From Streptomyces sp. NBC_01210 (lineage in GTDB: Bacteria; Actinomycetota; Actinomycetes; Streptomycetales; Streptomycetaceae), in assembly GCF_036010325.1 (NCBI RefSeq), contig NZ_CP108549.1, positions 62,001 to 126,000 of the forward strand: a DNA stretch of 64,000 nucleotides, given 5' to 3'. The notes below the pieces were generated by a model, which was not told where the DNA came from, made no database searches, and saw only the letters and a program-made list of their open reading frames with translations. Shown here piece after piece: positions 9,026 through 17,749 of the stretch (positions are counted from its first letter, which is position 1; each line of letters begins with the position of its first letter). A program made the translations under genes and the position numbers.

Positions 9026-10090
9026 GTGGGACGCGCTGGGCAACTCCGCAAGCCTGAGCTGGTGGGAGCACACCAGGAACTCAATGCGGCGCTGCATCGA
9101 CTGCATTTACTGGCCGGGAGACCGAGCCTTGCCGAGATCGCCCAGGCGCTCAAAGGTGCCGGTATCTCCCGGAGCACCATCCACGATGCATTCTGCAGCC
9201 AGCGGCTGCCGAAGTGGAAAGTGATCGACGCGTTGGTGGAGGTCCTTTCCTCCCAGGCGCCAGGTGGTCGCCCCGAAGAGGACCAGAAGGTGCTGTACGA
9301 GGTGTGGCTGCGTGCAGCCAAGGAGGGCGACGAGCAGCAGAACCAAGGGCCCCAGACCGACAGAGAGCGGAAGGCGGAGGCCCACGTACTCCTGCAACGC
9401 GCGCTCCTGCCGCAGGAGATCCCTCAGATCGACGGGCTTGAGATCGCTAGCCGCTACCTACCGGCGAGTGACCCCCACCGGGCCGGCGGGGACTGGTTCG
9501 ACGTGATCCCCCTGGAGGGCAGCAAGGTAGCCCTGGCGGCCGGGGATGTGATGGGCGGCTCCATCCTCTCGATCGCTCTCATGACCCAGCTGCGCAGCGA
9601 GCTCAACACGTTGGTCCACCTCGGTCTGCCTCCCCACAAAGCACTGAACTTGCTCAGCGAACAAGCACAGCGCCTGATGGGAGATCAGCTCGCAACCTGC
9701 GTCTGCTCCGTCTACGACACCGACACCCGCCTCCTCGCCATCTCCAGTGCCGGCCATATCCCGCCCTTCCTGCTGAACAAGGACGGCACCGGCTTCATTC
9801 TGGACATGCCGACGGGGCTACCAATCGGCCTGGCTGCAGATGCCTGCGAGACAGTCACAGTCCAGATGAGCCCGGGTGAGACACTCTTCTTCCTCACAGA
9901 CGGAGTGATCGTGTCACCGACTGAAGGCCTCGATCCCGGCCTCGCCCGTCTGACTACGAGCCTGGCGGAAGCACAGACCACCTCCGATCCCACCCTGCCG
10001 TCACTCGAAGACCTGATCGACGTGCCGCTGAAGGCCCTCAGTAACCTCCGACACGACGACGCCGTTCTGCTGGCCGCACGCTTCTCCTGA
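9026..10090 (+). CDS. SpoIIE/PP2C-family protein phosphatase with N-terminal DNA-binding-like domain
   Basis: The 354-aa protein ends in a PP2C-type SpoIIE domain from about residue 135: PQIDGLEIASRYLP, the metal-binding GGDWFDV, GDVMGGS, the AGHIPPFLL block, and LTDGVIVSP plus HDDAVLLAAR at the end. Such phosphatases dephosphorylate anti-sigma-antagonist proteins. Residues 1-75 resemble a short helix-turn-helix module (PSLAEIAQALKGAGISRSTIHDAF) like those on Streptomyces accessory regulators. No GAF, PAS or histidine-kinase-like ATPase domain is present. The GTG at 9026 follows a G-rich run. A two-sided terminator lies 180 bp downstream. Confidence 0.82.
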   Translation: MGRAGQLRKPELVGAHQELNAALHRLHLLAGRPSLAEIAQALKGAGISRSTIHDAFCSQRLPKWKVIDALVEVLSSQAPGGRPEEDQKVLYEVWLRAAKEGDEQQNQGPQTDRERKAEAHVLLQRALLPQEIPQIDGLEIASRYLPASDPHRAGGDWFDVIPLEGSKVALAAGDVMGGSILSIALMTQLRSELNTLVHLGLPPHKALNLLSEQAQRLMGDQLATCVCSVYDTDTRLLAISSAGHIPPFLLNKDGTGFILDMPTGLPIGLAADACETVTVQMSPGETLFFLTDGVIVSPTEGLDPGLARLTTSLAEAQTTSDPTLPSLEDLIDVPLKALSNLRHDDAVLLAARFS

Positions 10091-10270
10091 CAGCGGCATG
10101 CGGTGCCGACCGAAGAGCTCATGGAACGGGCCATGGAGCATCCGCCGGTGCTACACGACGTCCCCGCACCGCACCTCAGGTGGCTCACGCCGGCTCCCGA
10201 GGTGGCGGGGCAGACCGCCCTGTGGGGCGACACCGCGTGCGATCCCGACGACAGCCCGACGTCATTACGG

Positions 10271-10306
10271 GCGGCGGCCCCAGGCGAGGAAGCCCGGGGC
10301 CGCCGC
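10271..10306. terminator. bidirectional hairpin terminator
   Basis: A perfect 11-bp inverted repeat, GCGGCGGCCCC and GGGGCCGCCGC, has a 14-nt loop. It lies between the phosphatase (plus strand, ends 10090) and the convergent small gene (minus strand, ends 10324), so it can serve both. Confidence 0.65.
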
Positions 10307-10323
10307 TGTCCGTACTGGGCAGG

Positions 10324-10575
10324 TCAGAACGACCGCACGACGATGCCGTTGACGCGCGCGACGAACTCGCCCTCGCTGATGCGGGCCGCCGCGCCGAGGC
10401 GTTTCTGGAACTCCTGGTAACCCTCAACCGGTTCGCCGGCCACTTCGTACGCCCACTCATCGAGAGAAGTGTCGGCGAGAGCGGCCTCGAGGCTCGTGAG
10501 GAGCTTGGCTCCGACGGGAGTGGGGGAAGCGGACGGGTCGACCGGGTACTCAACTGCCCAGTTGGTGTGTGCCAT
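10324..10575 (-). CDS. hypothetical protein, 83 aa
   Basis: The frame from ATG 10575 encodes an 83-aa acidic protein starting AHTNWAVEYPVDPSASPTP and ending RVNGIVVRSF. A longer in-frame extension to 10620 exists but reads as upstream DNA. I do not recognise the family. Its protein-like composition and its own terminator support it as a real gene. Confidence 0.5.
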   Translation of the reverse strand: MAHTNWAVEYPVDPSASPTPVGAKLLTSLEAALADTSLDEWAYEVAGEPVEGYQEFQKRLGAAARISEGEFVARVNGIVVRSF

Positions 10576-10680
10576 GCGCTGGACACTAGCCCGTGCCCAT
10601 GGTCCCGTGGCACCGGCCAACGGTCAGGGCGGAGTCGACGGTCCGATGCGGTGGCCCGGATCTCCGCTTACGGTACTTCG

Positions 10681-11571
10681 ATGAACCAGGATGAGATCCG
10701 TGACGAGCTGGTGAGTTCTGCACAACGATGGGCTTGGACAGCTATCGACGCCTACCTCGAAGAGCCTGCGGACCAGGACTTCGCAGTCCATCACATGGCT
10801 GTGGCTGTCGAGCACCTGGCCAAGGCGTGTCTGGCATCCGTCACTCTCACCTTGCTGGCTACCCCCAAGCCTTCTGTACAGGATCTGCTCGTACTGGGCG
10901 GCCAGGAAGACAAGGTGGAGACAGGGCGTGCCGGGCTCAGGACCGTCGGCGGTGCGGAGGCTGTGACGAGACTCGCGCAAGTAGGGAAGGGAGAAGTGCC
11001 AGCGCAACTCGCGGCGTTGAGGGATGCCCGCAACGGCATCACTCACATGGGGTGGGGGCGGCCGTCTGACGAGTGCAGGGACCTGCTGGCGGCTGGTGTG
11101 GCGTACGTCGATTCCTTGCTGCCCAATCTGGCGAAGGAGCCGGATTGGTTCTGGGAGAGCCATTACGACGTGTGCAAGGGCCTCGTAGAGAAGACGACGT
11201 CCGAGCTGAAGTTGCGCTACGCGGCGAAGATCCGGCGGGCGCAGGCGACCTTCGCGAAGAAGACAGAGCGTATGTCCGACGGCGAGAAGACGGCCGTGGT
11301 CGCCAGTCTGTCGGCAGCGCCTCTGCCCAGCCGATGGCTTCTGCACATCCCCGCGCAGTGTCCGGCATGCGAAAGTCCTGCCTTCATCAGCGGGCGGGAC
11401 AAGAGCGGCGACTACGGAGACATCTGGTTCTTCCCCCGCTACTTCGGGTGTCGGGTCTGCGAACTCACACTGACCGGACCGGAACTGGACCTCGCAGACA
11501 TGAAAGCCCAGTCACTGCGCACAGAAGAAGAGGTGGATGACGACTGGGAACCCGACTTCGACTTCATGTGA
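10681..11571 (+). CDS. HEPN-like protein with C-terminal zinc ribbon
   Basis: The 296-aa protein starts at ATG 10681; an upstream in-frame extension overlaps the terminator and is unlikely to be translated. The N-terminal two thirds are helical. They contain ALRDARNGITHMGWG near residue 105-118, whose RNGITH spacing fits the R-x4-H ribonuclease motif of HEPN proteins. The C-terminal ~80 residues carry CPACES and FGCRVC pairs consistent with a zinc ribbon, then an acidic tail. HEPN proteins often act as RNA-cleaving toxins or defence effectors. That role is inferred from the motif and from its neighbours. Confidence 0.5.
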   Translation: MNQDEIRDELVSSAQRWAWTAIDAYLEEPADQDFAVHHMAVAVEHLAKACLASVTLTLLATPKPSVQDLLVLGGQEDKVETGRAGLRTVGGAEAVTRLAQVGKGEVPAQLAALRDARNGITHMGWGRPSDECRDLLAAGVAYVDSLLPNLAKEPDWFWESHYDVCKGLVEKTTSELKLRYAAKIRRAQATFAKKTERMSDGEKTAVVASLSAAPLPSRWLLHIPAQCPACESPAFISGRDKSGDYGDIWFFPRYFGCRVCELTLTGPELDLADMKAQSLRTEEEVDDDWEPDFDFM

Positions 11572-11644
11572 CGCCGATGCCGGGCACACCTTGCGCGCTT
11601 GAGGGCTACTGCCGGAATCCCCCATTCTCTGCGACCATCTATCC

Positions 11645-13060
11645 ATGGTCGGCAGCAGTGATCGTGCAACGCTTCGCGCCCTGCTAGACACCGCCGTCGC
11701 GCCTCTCAGCAACCTGACGCACACCGTGCTGAGTCAGGCCTTCGAGCGATTGGGCATGCCGGCGATTCCCCAGAACGCCGGCAGCAAGCCGGCCCGGGTT
11801 GAACAGAGCCTCCAGCAGGTACCCGACACGGAACTGCCACGACTGGCCCAACGCGTCCTACAACAGCAGGACTTCCCCTTCCCTGTGTGCCCGCCGCTCC
11901 GCCATCAGCTCGAAGACCTGCTGTGGGAAGAGGGCGCACCACCCGGCATCCCCAAGAAGGCCCGCCGTGAACTGGCGCGCGCCCTGTATCTCCCGGATCT
12001 CACCCAGCACCATGACCGCTTCCTGCATCTGCTCGATCGCCTCTGGGTGATCGAGGGACCGGACCTTTCCTTCGACGAGTTCAGCGCGCTGCTGCTGAAC
12101 GGGACGCGGCCGGTGACGCTGAAGGACCTCATCGAAAAGCACGTCTTCCGCAACGAGGAGGACTGGTCGACCGAACGGCTTTTCGACAGCCTCGGTGCGT
12201 TCGAGGCAGGGGACGCCAGGTTCGCCCGCTTCCTGGAAGGCCTGGTCTCGGCGGACGTTCTCCTGGACGAGCACCTGCAGGAGAAGACAGCCAGCACGAT
12301 CAACGATCACCTCCGCGCCCATGGGATCGAGTTGCGGCAAACCGGCAACGATGGCGGGTATCCGCTATTCACCCTGGTGTCGACGCGGCTGCACAGCAGT
12401 CGGAAGCCGAAGAACATCATTTTCGCTTCCCTCGGAAAGCCGGACATTCGTTTTCGGTCCTCGGTGGACAACGACATCGAGATCGTCGGTGGGCGACCAG
12501 GTGCCACCCTTGTCTATGACCGGGAGATTCCTGTCGAGGGTCTGCGTTGGCGTGACCTGCACCGCTGGTGGCAGGACACCCACGGGTTCAACAGCGAGAG
12601 TGACGCCGGTGAAGATCTTTACCAGCGGCTCCTCAGGAGCCTGCCGGGCAACTCACCTGGTCAGAGGAACCTCTTCACGGCCTACCGTACGGCTCGCCCG
12701 TTCTGCGCGGATGACCTTGCTCTCCTGCCCGAGGTATGGCTGCACTGGGATCCCAAGACCGTTAAGGAACGCGGCCCCGAAGCGTTGCTGCGTTCCCGCA
12801 TGGACTTCCTTCTGCTGCTGCCCTTCGGGCAGCGTGTCGTCCTGGAGATCGACGGAGTGCAGCACTACACGCGCGACAACGGCCGTACCCCCGACACGGC
12901 CAAATACGCGGACATGGTCGCCGCCGACCGGGATCTCAAGCTCAGGGGGTATGAGGTCTTCCGCTTCGGTCACGACGAACTGAAACGGCCCGAGGACGCC
13001 AAGGATCTTCTACTCCAGTTCATCCCGGACATGTTCAGCCGCTTCAGAGTCAGACTCTGA
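11645..13060 (+). CDS. AbiJ-NTD3-like abortive infection protein with C-terminal PD-(D/E)xK nuclease-like domain
   Basis: The 471-aa protein has a helical N-terminus. Its middle region fits AbiJ-NTD3: FLEGLVSADVLLDE, then RKPKNIIFASLGKPDIRF, DNDIEIV and LRWRDLHRWWQD, at about residues 195-305. The last ~100 residues resemble a Vsr/DUF559-like nuclease, with LEIDGVQHY, KYADMVAADRDLKLRGYEVFRFG and a terminal helix. Families with this combination are predicted to act in abortive infection. The start at ATG 11645 lies 73 bp after the HEPN-like gene, and the two may be co-transcribed. A strong hairpin follows. Confidence 0.65.
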   Translation: MVGSSDRATLRALLDTAVAPLSNLTHTVLSQAFERLGMPAIPQNAGSKPARVEQSLQQVPDTELPRLAQRVLQQQDFPFPVCPPLRHQLEDLLWEEGAPPGIPKKARRELARALYLPDLTQHHDRFLHLLDRLWVIEGPDLSFDEFSALLLNGTRPVTLKDLIEKHVFRNEEDWSTERLFDSLGAFEAGDARFARFLEGLVSADVLLDEHLQEKTASTINDHLRAHGIELRQTGNDGGYPLFTLVSTRLHSSRKPKNIIFASLGKPDIRFRSSVDNDIEIVGGRPGATLVYDREIPVEGLRWRDLHRWWQDTHGFNSESDAGEDLYQRLLRSLPGNSPGQRNLFTAYRTARPFCADDLALLPEVWLHWDPKTVKERGPEALLRSRMDFLLLLPFGQRVVLEIDGVQHYTRDNGRTPDTAKYADMVAADRDLKLRGYEVFRFGHDELKRPEDAKDLLLQFIPDMFSRFRVRL

Positions 13061-13101
13061 CGCCACAGTAGAGACGCCGCACCCCAAAGCTCCTGCGGCA
13101 C

Positions 13102-13147
13102 CCCGGCTGCTACCGGCTGCTACCGGCTGCGCTGGGTAGCAGCCGGG
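13102..13147. terminator. bidirectional hairpin terminator overlapping a gene end
   Basis: A perfect 13-bp inverted repeat (CCCGGCTGCTACC and GGTAGCAGCCGGG) has a 20-nt loop made of repeated CTACCGG-GCTG units. It lies just after the AbiJ-like gene. Its right arm is the last codons of the convergent 61-aa gene. Confidence 0.65.
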
Positions 13148-13305
13148 AACTCCGCCAGGACGATGCCGGTCACCGGGTCCCGATGCACCGGGACGTACAG
13201 GCCCCAGTCGGCGTCACCGGCCGTGAGCCAGCCTCCGGCCCACGGGATGTCGGCGGTCTCCAGCTCGATCCCGGCGAGCGGACCACCCAGGAGTCGGACG
13301 ATCAC
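13120..13305 (-). CDS. small conserved protein, 61 aa (paralogue A)
   Basis: This 61-aa frame has an equal-length paralogue at 24225-24410. Shared positions include IVRL.GGPL.G.EL, then DWGLY.PVH.DP.TG.VLAE. The GTG at 13305 is preserved in both copies. Conservation at the protein level and of the upstream sequence makes it a genuine gene. The family function is unknown; the motif set suggests a small beta-rich domain. Confidence 0.6.
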   Translation of the reverse strand: MIVRLLGGPLAGIELETADIPWAGGWLTAGDADWGLYVPVHRDPVTGIVLAEFPAATQRSR

Positions 13306-13866
13306 AGCGGTACCACCATCCTGCGGGACCTTCCCACCTCACCCCTTGGTGGGGCTCGGCACCCGAAGGACAGCACCGGGGCGCCGGCGACCTCCGTCCC
13401 GGCCCTCCGCTGCGGGGCTAACAGCGGCGCGGCCCGGCGGCCCCGGCCGGACCTCTTACTCCTTCACTCCAGCCAAGGGACATGGGCAGAGCGGCCGCAA
13501 CGGGAATGTCAGCGGCCGACCCCGGCGAAACCGCGTGGTGACCTGCCCGGATACGGGGACGGCCTTCTGGGTGGCGCAACAGTAGGCGCAACAGCCAGGC
13601 GCAAACCTTGTCGCAACCCCGTGCTCCTGGTCGACCGAGGCGGCGGGTCAGCGGTCCACCTGGAGATGCACGACGTCTACGCGGTCGGCGGCGAATGGGG
13701 CTGCCGGGGAGACCCACAGCCGGGACGCGGGCGGCGCGGAGGGCGGCGACGGAAACTGCATAGCTCCCACCAGCATGTGCGCCCGGTGCTACGTTGTTGC
13801 AAGGTTCCCTCTTGCCGGGACCTTGCTGCGGCACGCGGCTGCACGGTTCGTCCAGCTCGACCAGTA
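13306..13866. other. intergenic region with a conserved leader shared with 24411-24480
   Basis: The first ~75 bp, upstream of the 61-aa gene, match the region upstream of its paralogue. Both have a small hairpin written CCCC-5 nt-GGGG (TTGGT here, TTAGC there) followed by a matching GAAGGACAGCA stretch. The rest of the 560 bp has only overlapping frames with no recognisable protein. The promoter of the ABC-3C genes should lie near its right end. Confidence 0.45.
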
Positions 13867-15124
13867 GTGGGGGACGTGGCGCAAGCGCGATCGCATTCGG
13901 CCGCGGGCCAGATGATGGGCTACCTCTATCAATGCGAGCTAGCCCTTCTTGAACTCGCACGCCGCAGCTGGGACGACAATACCGTTGAAGTGCGTATGGA
14001 ACTTCTCGACGACATCGAGTTCCTGCGCCACGAGACGCAGGATCCCCTTGAGCTGCTGCAGTCCAAGTACCGAGAGGCGGCCGGGCAGCTCAGCGAGACT
14101 GGAAAAGACTTCTGGCGCTCAGTCACCTTGGATCGACTCTCTGAACGTCAGCGCCGACCAATCAGCCCTCCCGCTACCCATCCTGCGACTCGTCTCGACA
14201 CAGGTTGCCAAAGAGGGGACCTTCCTCCACTTCCTGCGTTCAGGCCCTGACCGGAACGTAGGCCGGGCTCTGGCGCGCATGGAGGAAGTTGCCACCGACG
14301 CAGACGGACCCGGAACCACGGCTGACGACCGCGCGCTCTTCATGGAGCTCACGACAGCGCAACGGCACAAGCTCGTCACCGCCATGGTGGTCGATGACGG
14401 TGCACCAGTGATGTCAGACGTCGACCGTAGTCTCGCCAAGGAGCTGGGGATCACCCCTAGCGAGCACGCGGGTGCAGTGCTAGACGAGATCAAGGGCTGG
14501 TGGTATCGCGTGGCCGTGCGTCTGCTAGAGCGCAAGGACCCTACCTACATGCTGGCCTCGGTCAGTGCTGAAGAACTCCTGTGCCGCCGCGATGAAGCCG
14601 TCGATCGGTACACCGGCAAGAGCTTGCCGATCACCGAGACCCTCCGCAATCTCACCGAGGCAGAGATGGCCCCCTACCGGAACCGGCTGGTCGTTTCGCA
14701 GATGCAGTGGATCGGTCTCCCCGACACCGAGATCGCGATGCATCTACGCGACTACCACTACGCGCGGGCGCAGCGCTCCGAGTGGCTTAGGAGCTTCAAA
14801 GTCACCGCGGATGGGCTGGATGCATACGAGCGTGATCTGCACTACGAGTGGGAGAGCGTCTTCCGGCGTCGTACCCGCCGCGTCGATGATGCGACCAGCG
14901 AGACCGCTCGGCAGGACATCGGTCAGGACGTCTTGGACGGGACGATGGAGAAGGTTGCTGATAAGTCGGCTCGGCCAGGCACCAGCACGGCCCCCTGGAT
15001 CGGTCGAGGATCCATCCACGACCTCTGCGACAGGACGGAGTACGTGGGGAGCGATCGAGCTGTGGGCTGGCACCCCGACCACCCCCGTCTGTGCAAGGAC
15101 CACATCGAGGCCGCGGACCAGTGA
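13867..15124 (+). pseudogene. ABC-3C system large component (nuclease-like), frameshifted at 14128
   Basis: The protein reads in two frames. The first, from GTG 13867 (or 13876), gives HSAAGQMMGYLYQCELALLE, a VRMELLDDIEFL acidic motif, LLQSKYREA and the GKDFWRSVT block typical of the ABC-3C large component with its Cap4-like fold. At 14128 one T too many in ACCTTGG shifts the frame. Dropping it gives VTWIDSLNVSADQSAL and then an uninterrupted ~320-residue remainder ending VGWHPDHPRLCKDHI, another ABC-3C hallmark. The stop overlaps the next start (GTGA). The frameshift could be inactivation, a regulated shift or a sequence error; the otherwise intact reading frame favours something recent. Confidence 0.72.
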
Positions 15125-15606
15125 CCACACCGGCCCCACTCCACCGCTCGGCGGAAGCGCAGGCGCTTCTCAACCCGGCATTCGGCGCCTACCTGCTGGC
15201 CCACAGCATCTACGCTGCGCAAAGCAAAAAGGGGCGGCCAATGCCGTGGCCGTCCGCGTTTCTCGTCCTGCCGCTCGTCCTTCCGGCCAAAGCTCGAAAC
15301 AGCCTTCCGGGTAATTCGACGGTCTCACTCATGGCGTGGGCGGATAAAAACCCCCTTCAGCACGCAGCCTTCGCCGAGCGGGCGGTCTCGCTGACCAGCC
15401 TCACACGAATGAGTCTGCGTATGGCGATGCGCCACCAGGCTATGGAAGTCACACCGCTCGGCCTGCGTTGTCCGCGCAAGCCCAAGGCGGCCCCTAGCTT
15501 CGGACAAGAGGTTGCGGAGTGTGCGCGCGCTGCGGCTCTGGTAGGCCGTTGGCTTGCAGCAACCGACCCGCATCGCGCCTACACCGCTCTTGGTGTTCGT
15601 CCCTGA
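15121..15606 (+). CDS. ABC-3C system middle component
   Basis: The 161-aa protein begins at GTG 15121, which overlaps the stop of the large component by 4 nt. It shows the middle-component pattern: LLNPAFGAYLLAHSIY, PSAFLVLPLVLPAKAR, LPGNSTVSLMAWADKNP and a helical end. In ABC three-component systems the middle component is thought to bridge the large effector and the ATPase. The start was chosen by coupling and by where conservation begins. The ATPase gene follows after 21 bp. Confidence 0.75.
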   Translation: MTTPAPLHRSAEAQALLNPAFGAYLLAHSIYAAQSKKGRPMPWPSAFLVLPLVLPAKARNSLPGNSTVSLMAWADKNPLQHAAFAERAVSLTSLTRMSLRMAMRHQAMEVTPLGLRCPRKPKAAPSFGQEVAECARAAALVGRWLAATDPHRAYTALGVRP

Positions 15607-15627
15607 CCAAGGAGTCCCAGAACCGCC

Positions 15628-17580
15628 ATGCAACTGCTTGCCCTGGCCCTCTATCACCAAGACAACGGGAAGCCCCCCAGGGTCCTGCGGTTCCACCCCG
15701 GGCGGCTGAACATCCTGACCGGAGAGTCCGAAACCGGGAAATCCGGCGTCCTCGCCATCATTGACTTCTGCTTGGGTCGTAGCAAGCCCGGGCTGCCCGA
15801 CAACCCCATCGACCGTACCGTCGGCTGGTACGCGCTTCTAGCCGAGTTTCGTGACGGGCGCCGGATGGTTCTCGCACGGCCTCGCCCGGCCGGCGAGTCC
15901 ACAAATGAGGCGTTCGTACGCTCCGGAGACCAGACGCTCAGTCTTCCCAGCGCTGCTGAACTCCACGTCAACTCGAACGCCGCCGCGCTGCGCGGCGAAG
16001 TCAGCGCGCACCTCGGAATCGAAGACTTCCGCTTCCAGCCTCCAGCTAGCGCTGCCCGCTACCCCTTCGACGTCTCTGTAGCTCAGGGCGCCCTGTTCTG
16101 CTTCCAAAACCAGGACGAGATCGCTGCCTCCAAAACTCTGTTCCACCGTCAGACCGAGGACGGCATCGCGCAAGCCATTAAAGACACCCTGCCCTACTTC
16201 CTCGGCGCTGCTGGCCCTGAACAGGCCCTTCGGCAATACCGGCTCGGCGAAGCCCGCCGCGAGGTACGCACCGCGCAGCGCAAGCTCGACGCCGCCCTGC
16301 GACAGCGCGAGGTCTTGGACACCAATGGCATCGCCTTGCTCAGGCTCGCGCAGAGTGAGGGGCTTCTCAGTGACGTTCCCGCAGCCCCTGACGCCGACAC
16401 GGTGCAGGCCCTGCTCCGAAAGGCGCTCGCCGTCCCACCCCTCGCTCCGATCAGTTCCGACGTCGGCGACCGCCGTCAGGAGCTGAATGAGGAGCGTCGA
16501 ACGCTGCGGGCCCAGCTGCAGGAGTTCGATGCTGCCCTGGCCACCGTCGACCGTTGGCAGCGCAGAAGCTTCGACTTCACAGGAGAGCTGCACCTCCAGG
16601 TCGACCGGCTCAAGACACTCGATCTTCTGGGGCCTGAGAGGGATCACGACACCGACGTCTGCCCAATGTGCACCCAGCCCCTTGAACACCGGGATCCTTC
16701 AGCCCAGGACATCTCGAGGCTGACGATCCGGCTCTCAGAGGAACTGGAGCAGGCCGCCGGAGTTCAGCCCGTCCGCCAAGAGCATCTTCGGGCCCTGCAA
16801 GTCCAGCGCGATGGCCTGGCCGAGCGACTCAAGGCCAACGGCGCGCTCCTGAAAGAGCTGATGGCGAGCGATGAGAACATGGCTCGCCTGCAAGAACAGC
16901 ATTTGCGAGCAGCGCACCTCCAAGGACGCATCGCACAATCTCTGGCTCATGACCGCCGGCCCACCGACGACGTCGGTCAGCTGCGCAATGCGCTGGCATC
17001 CGCGCAAGAAGTCGTCAGCGTTCTCGAAGAGCACACAGCCAACGACGACGTACCCGCCGAGACGGAGCGCCGTCTCGCTGACATCGCGGCTCAAATGACC
17101 CCGTGGGCGCGGCGGCTCAAGCTTGGTCAGTCAGAAGAGCCGAACGAGGCCGGCATCAGCTTCAAGAAACTCAGCGTGGTCATCCGGCGGCCCCAGGACC
17201 GTCTCCCTCAGGAACGCGTTGGCAGCGCCAAGAACTACATCGGCTACCACCTCGTGGCCCATCTCGCCCTGCACACCTACCTGCGCCACCACCACAGGCC
17301 CGTCCCTAGCTTCCTCGCGCTGGACCAACCCACGCAGGCGTTCTTCCCGTCCAAGCCCCGCGACGCGTCCACCGTCCCAGACGCCGACTGGTCCACCGTC
17401 ACCGAATATTTCCGACTCCTACATGACGTCTCGGAACTCAACCAGGGCGATCTCCAGATCATCGTCTGCGACCACGCAAATCTCCCGGACGACTGGTTCC
17501 AAGAAGCTGTGATCGACAACTGGAGGCCCGACGAGGACGGCACACGCAACGCGCTCATCCCCCCGCGCTGGCTCACCTGA
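15628..17580 (+). CDS. ABC-3C system ATPase (SMC/Rad50-like, DUF3732)
   Basis: The 650-aa protein has a Walker A motif GESETGKS at residues 32-39, a long coiled-coil centre interrupted by a CPMC zinc-hook-like pair near residue 345, and a Walker-B-like FLALDQPTQ near residue 560. This is the SMC/Rad50-like ATPase of ABC-3C systems, which are predicted to be antiphage or anti-mobile-element systems. AAGGAG precedes ATG 15628. It is the last gene of the three-gene operon and is intact. Confidence 0.8.
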   Translation: MQLLALALYHQDNGKPPRVLRFHPGRLNILTGESETGKSGVLAIIDFCLGRSKPGLPDNPIDRTVGWYALLAEFRDGRRMVLARPRPAGESTNEAFVRSGDQTLSLPSAAELHVNSNAAALRGEVSAHLGIEDFRFQPPASAARYPFDVSVAQGALFCFQNQDEIAASKTLFHRQTEDGIAQAIKDTLPYFLGAAGPEQALRQYRLGEARREVRTAQRKLDAALRQREVLDTNGIALLRLAQSEGLLSDVPAAPDADTVQALLRKALAVPPLAPISSDVGDRRQELNEERRTLRAQLQEFDAALATVDRWQRRSFDFTGELHLQVDRLKTLDLLGPERDHDTDVCPMCTQPLEHRDPSAQDISRLTIRLSEELEQAAGVQPVRQEHLRALQVQRDGLAERLKANGALLKELMASDENMARLQEQHLRAAHLQGRIAQSLAHDRRPTDDVGQLRNALASAQEVVSVLEEHTANDDVPAETERRLADIAAQMTPWARRLKLGQSEEPNEAGISFKKLSVVIRRPQDRLPQERVGSAKNYIGYHLVAHLALHTYLRHHHRPVPSFLALDQPTQAFFPSKPRDASTVPDADWSTVTEYFRLLHDVSELNQGDLQIIVCDHANLPDDWFQEAVIDNWRPDEDGTRNALIPPRWLT

Positions 17581-17749
17581 CTTCACCAGCGAGCCCCTCA
17601 ACGCTTGCGTCGCGCCCCGCCGCTGCGCTGCTTGCGGTGCAAGGAGTGGAGTGGAGCCCACTCGATGGGCTCCACCCGGTGTCGGACATCGTGACCTGGA
17701 TATCCAGCATCGGGCGGCCCACTCGGTGGACGATGTTCTGCATCGTCAT
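17573..17749 (-). CDS. small frame coupled to the upstream gene, 58 aa
   Basis: A TGATG overlap joins this frame to the 103-aa gene upstream. It starts TMQNIVHRVGRPMLDIQV. After about residue 22 another frame reads more like protein (VEPIEWAPLHSLHRKQR and a basic end at 17598), so the true gene may be frameshifted. No family was recognised. Confidence 0.3.
   Translation of the reverse strand: MTMQNIVHRVGRPMLDIQVTMSDTGWSPSSGLHSTPCTASSAAAGRDASVEGLAGEVR

Noticed and set aside
10103-10420. plus-strand frame after the phosphatase gene
   Set aside because: It reads through a strong terminator and overlaps a better-supported minus-strand gene; no ribosome site.
13108-13135. CTACCGGCTG tandem units as a CRISPR-like or satellite repeat
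   Set aside because: Only three short units, fully explained as the loop of the terminator between two convergent genes.
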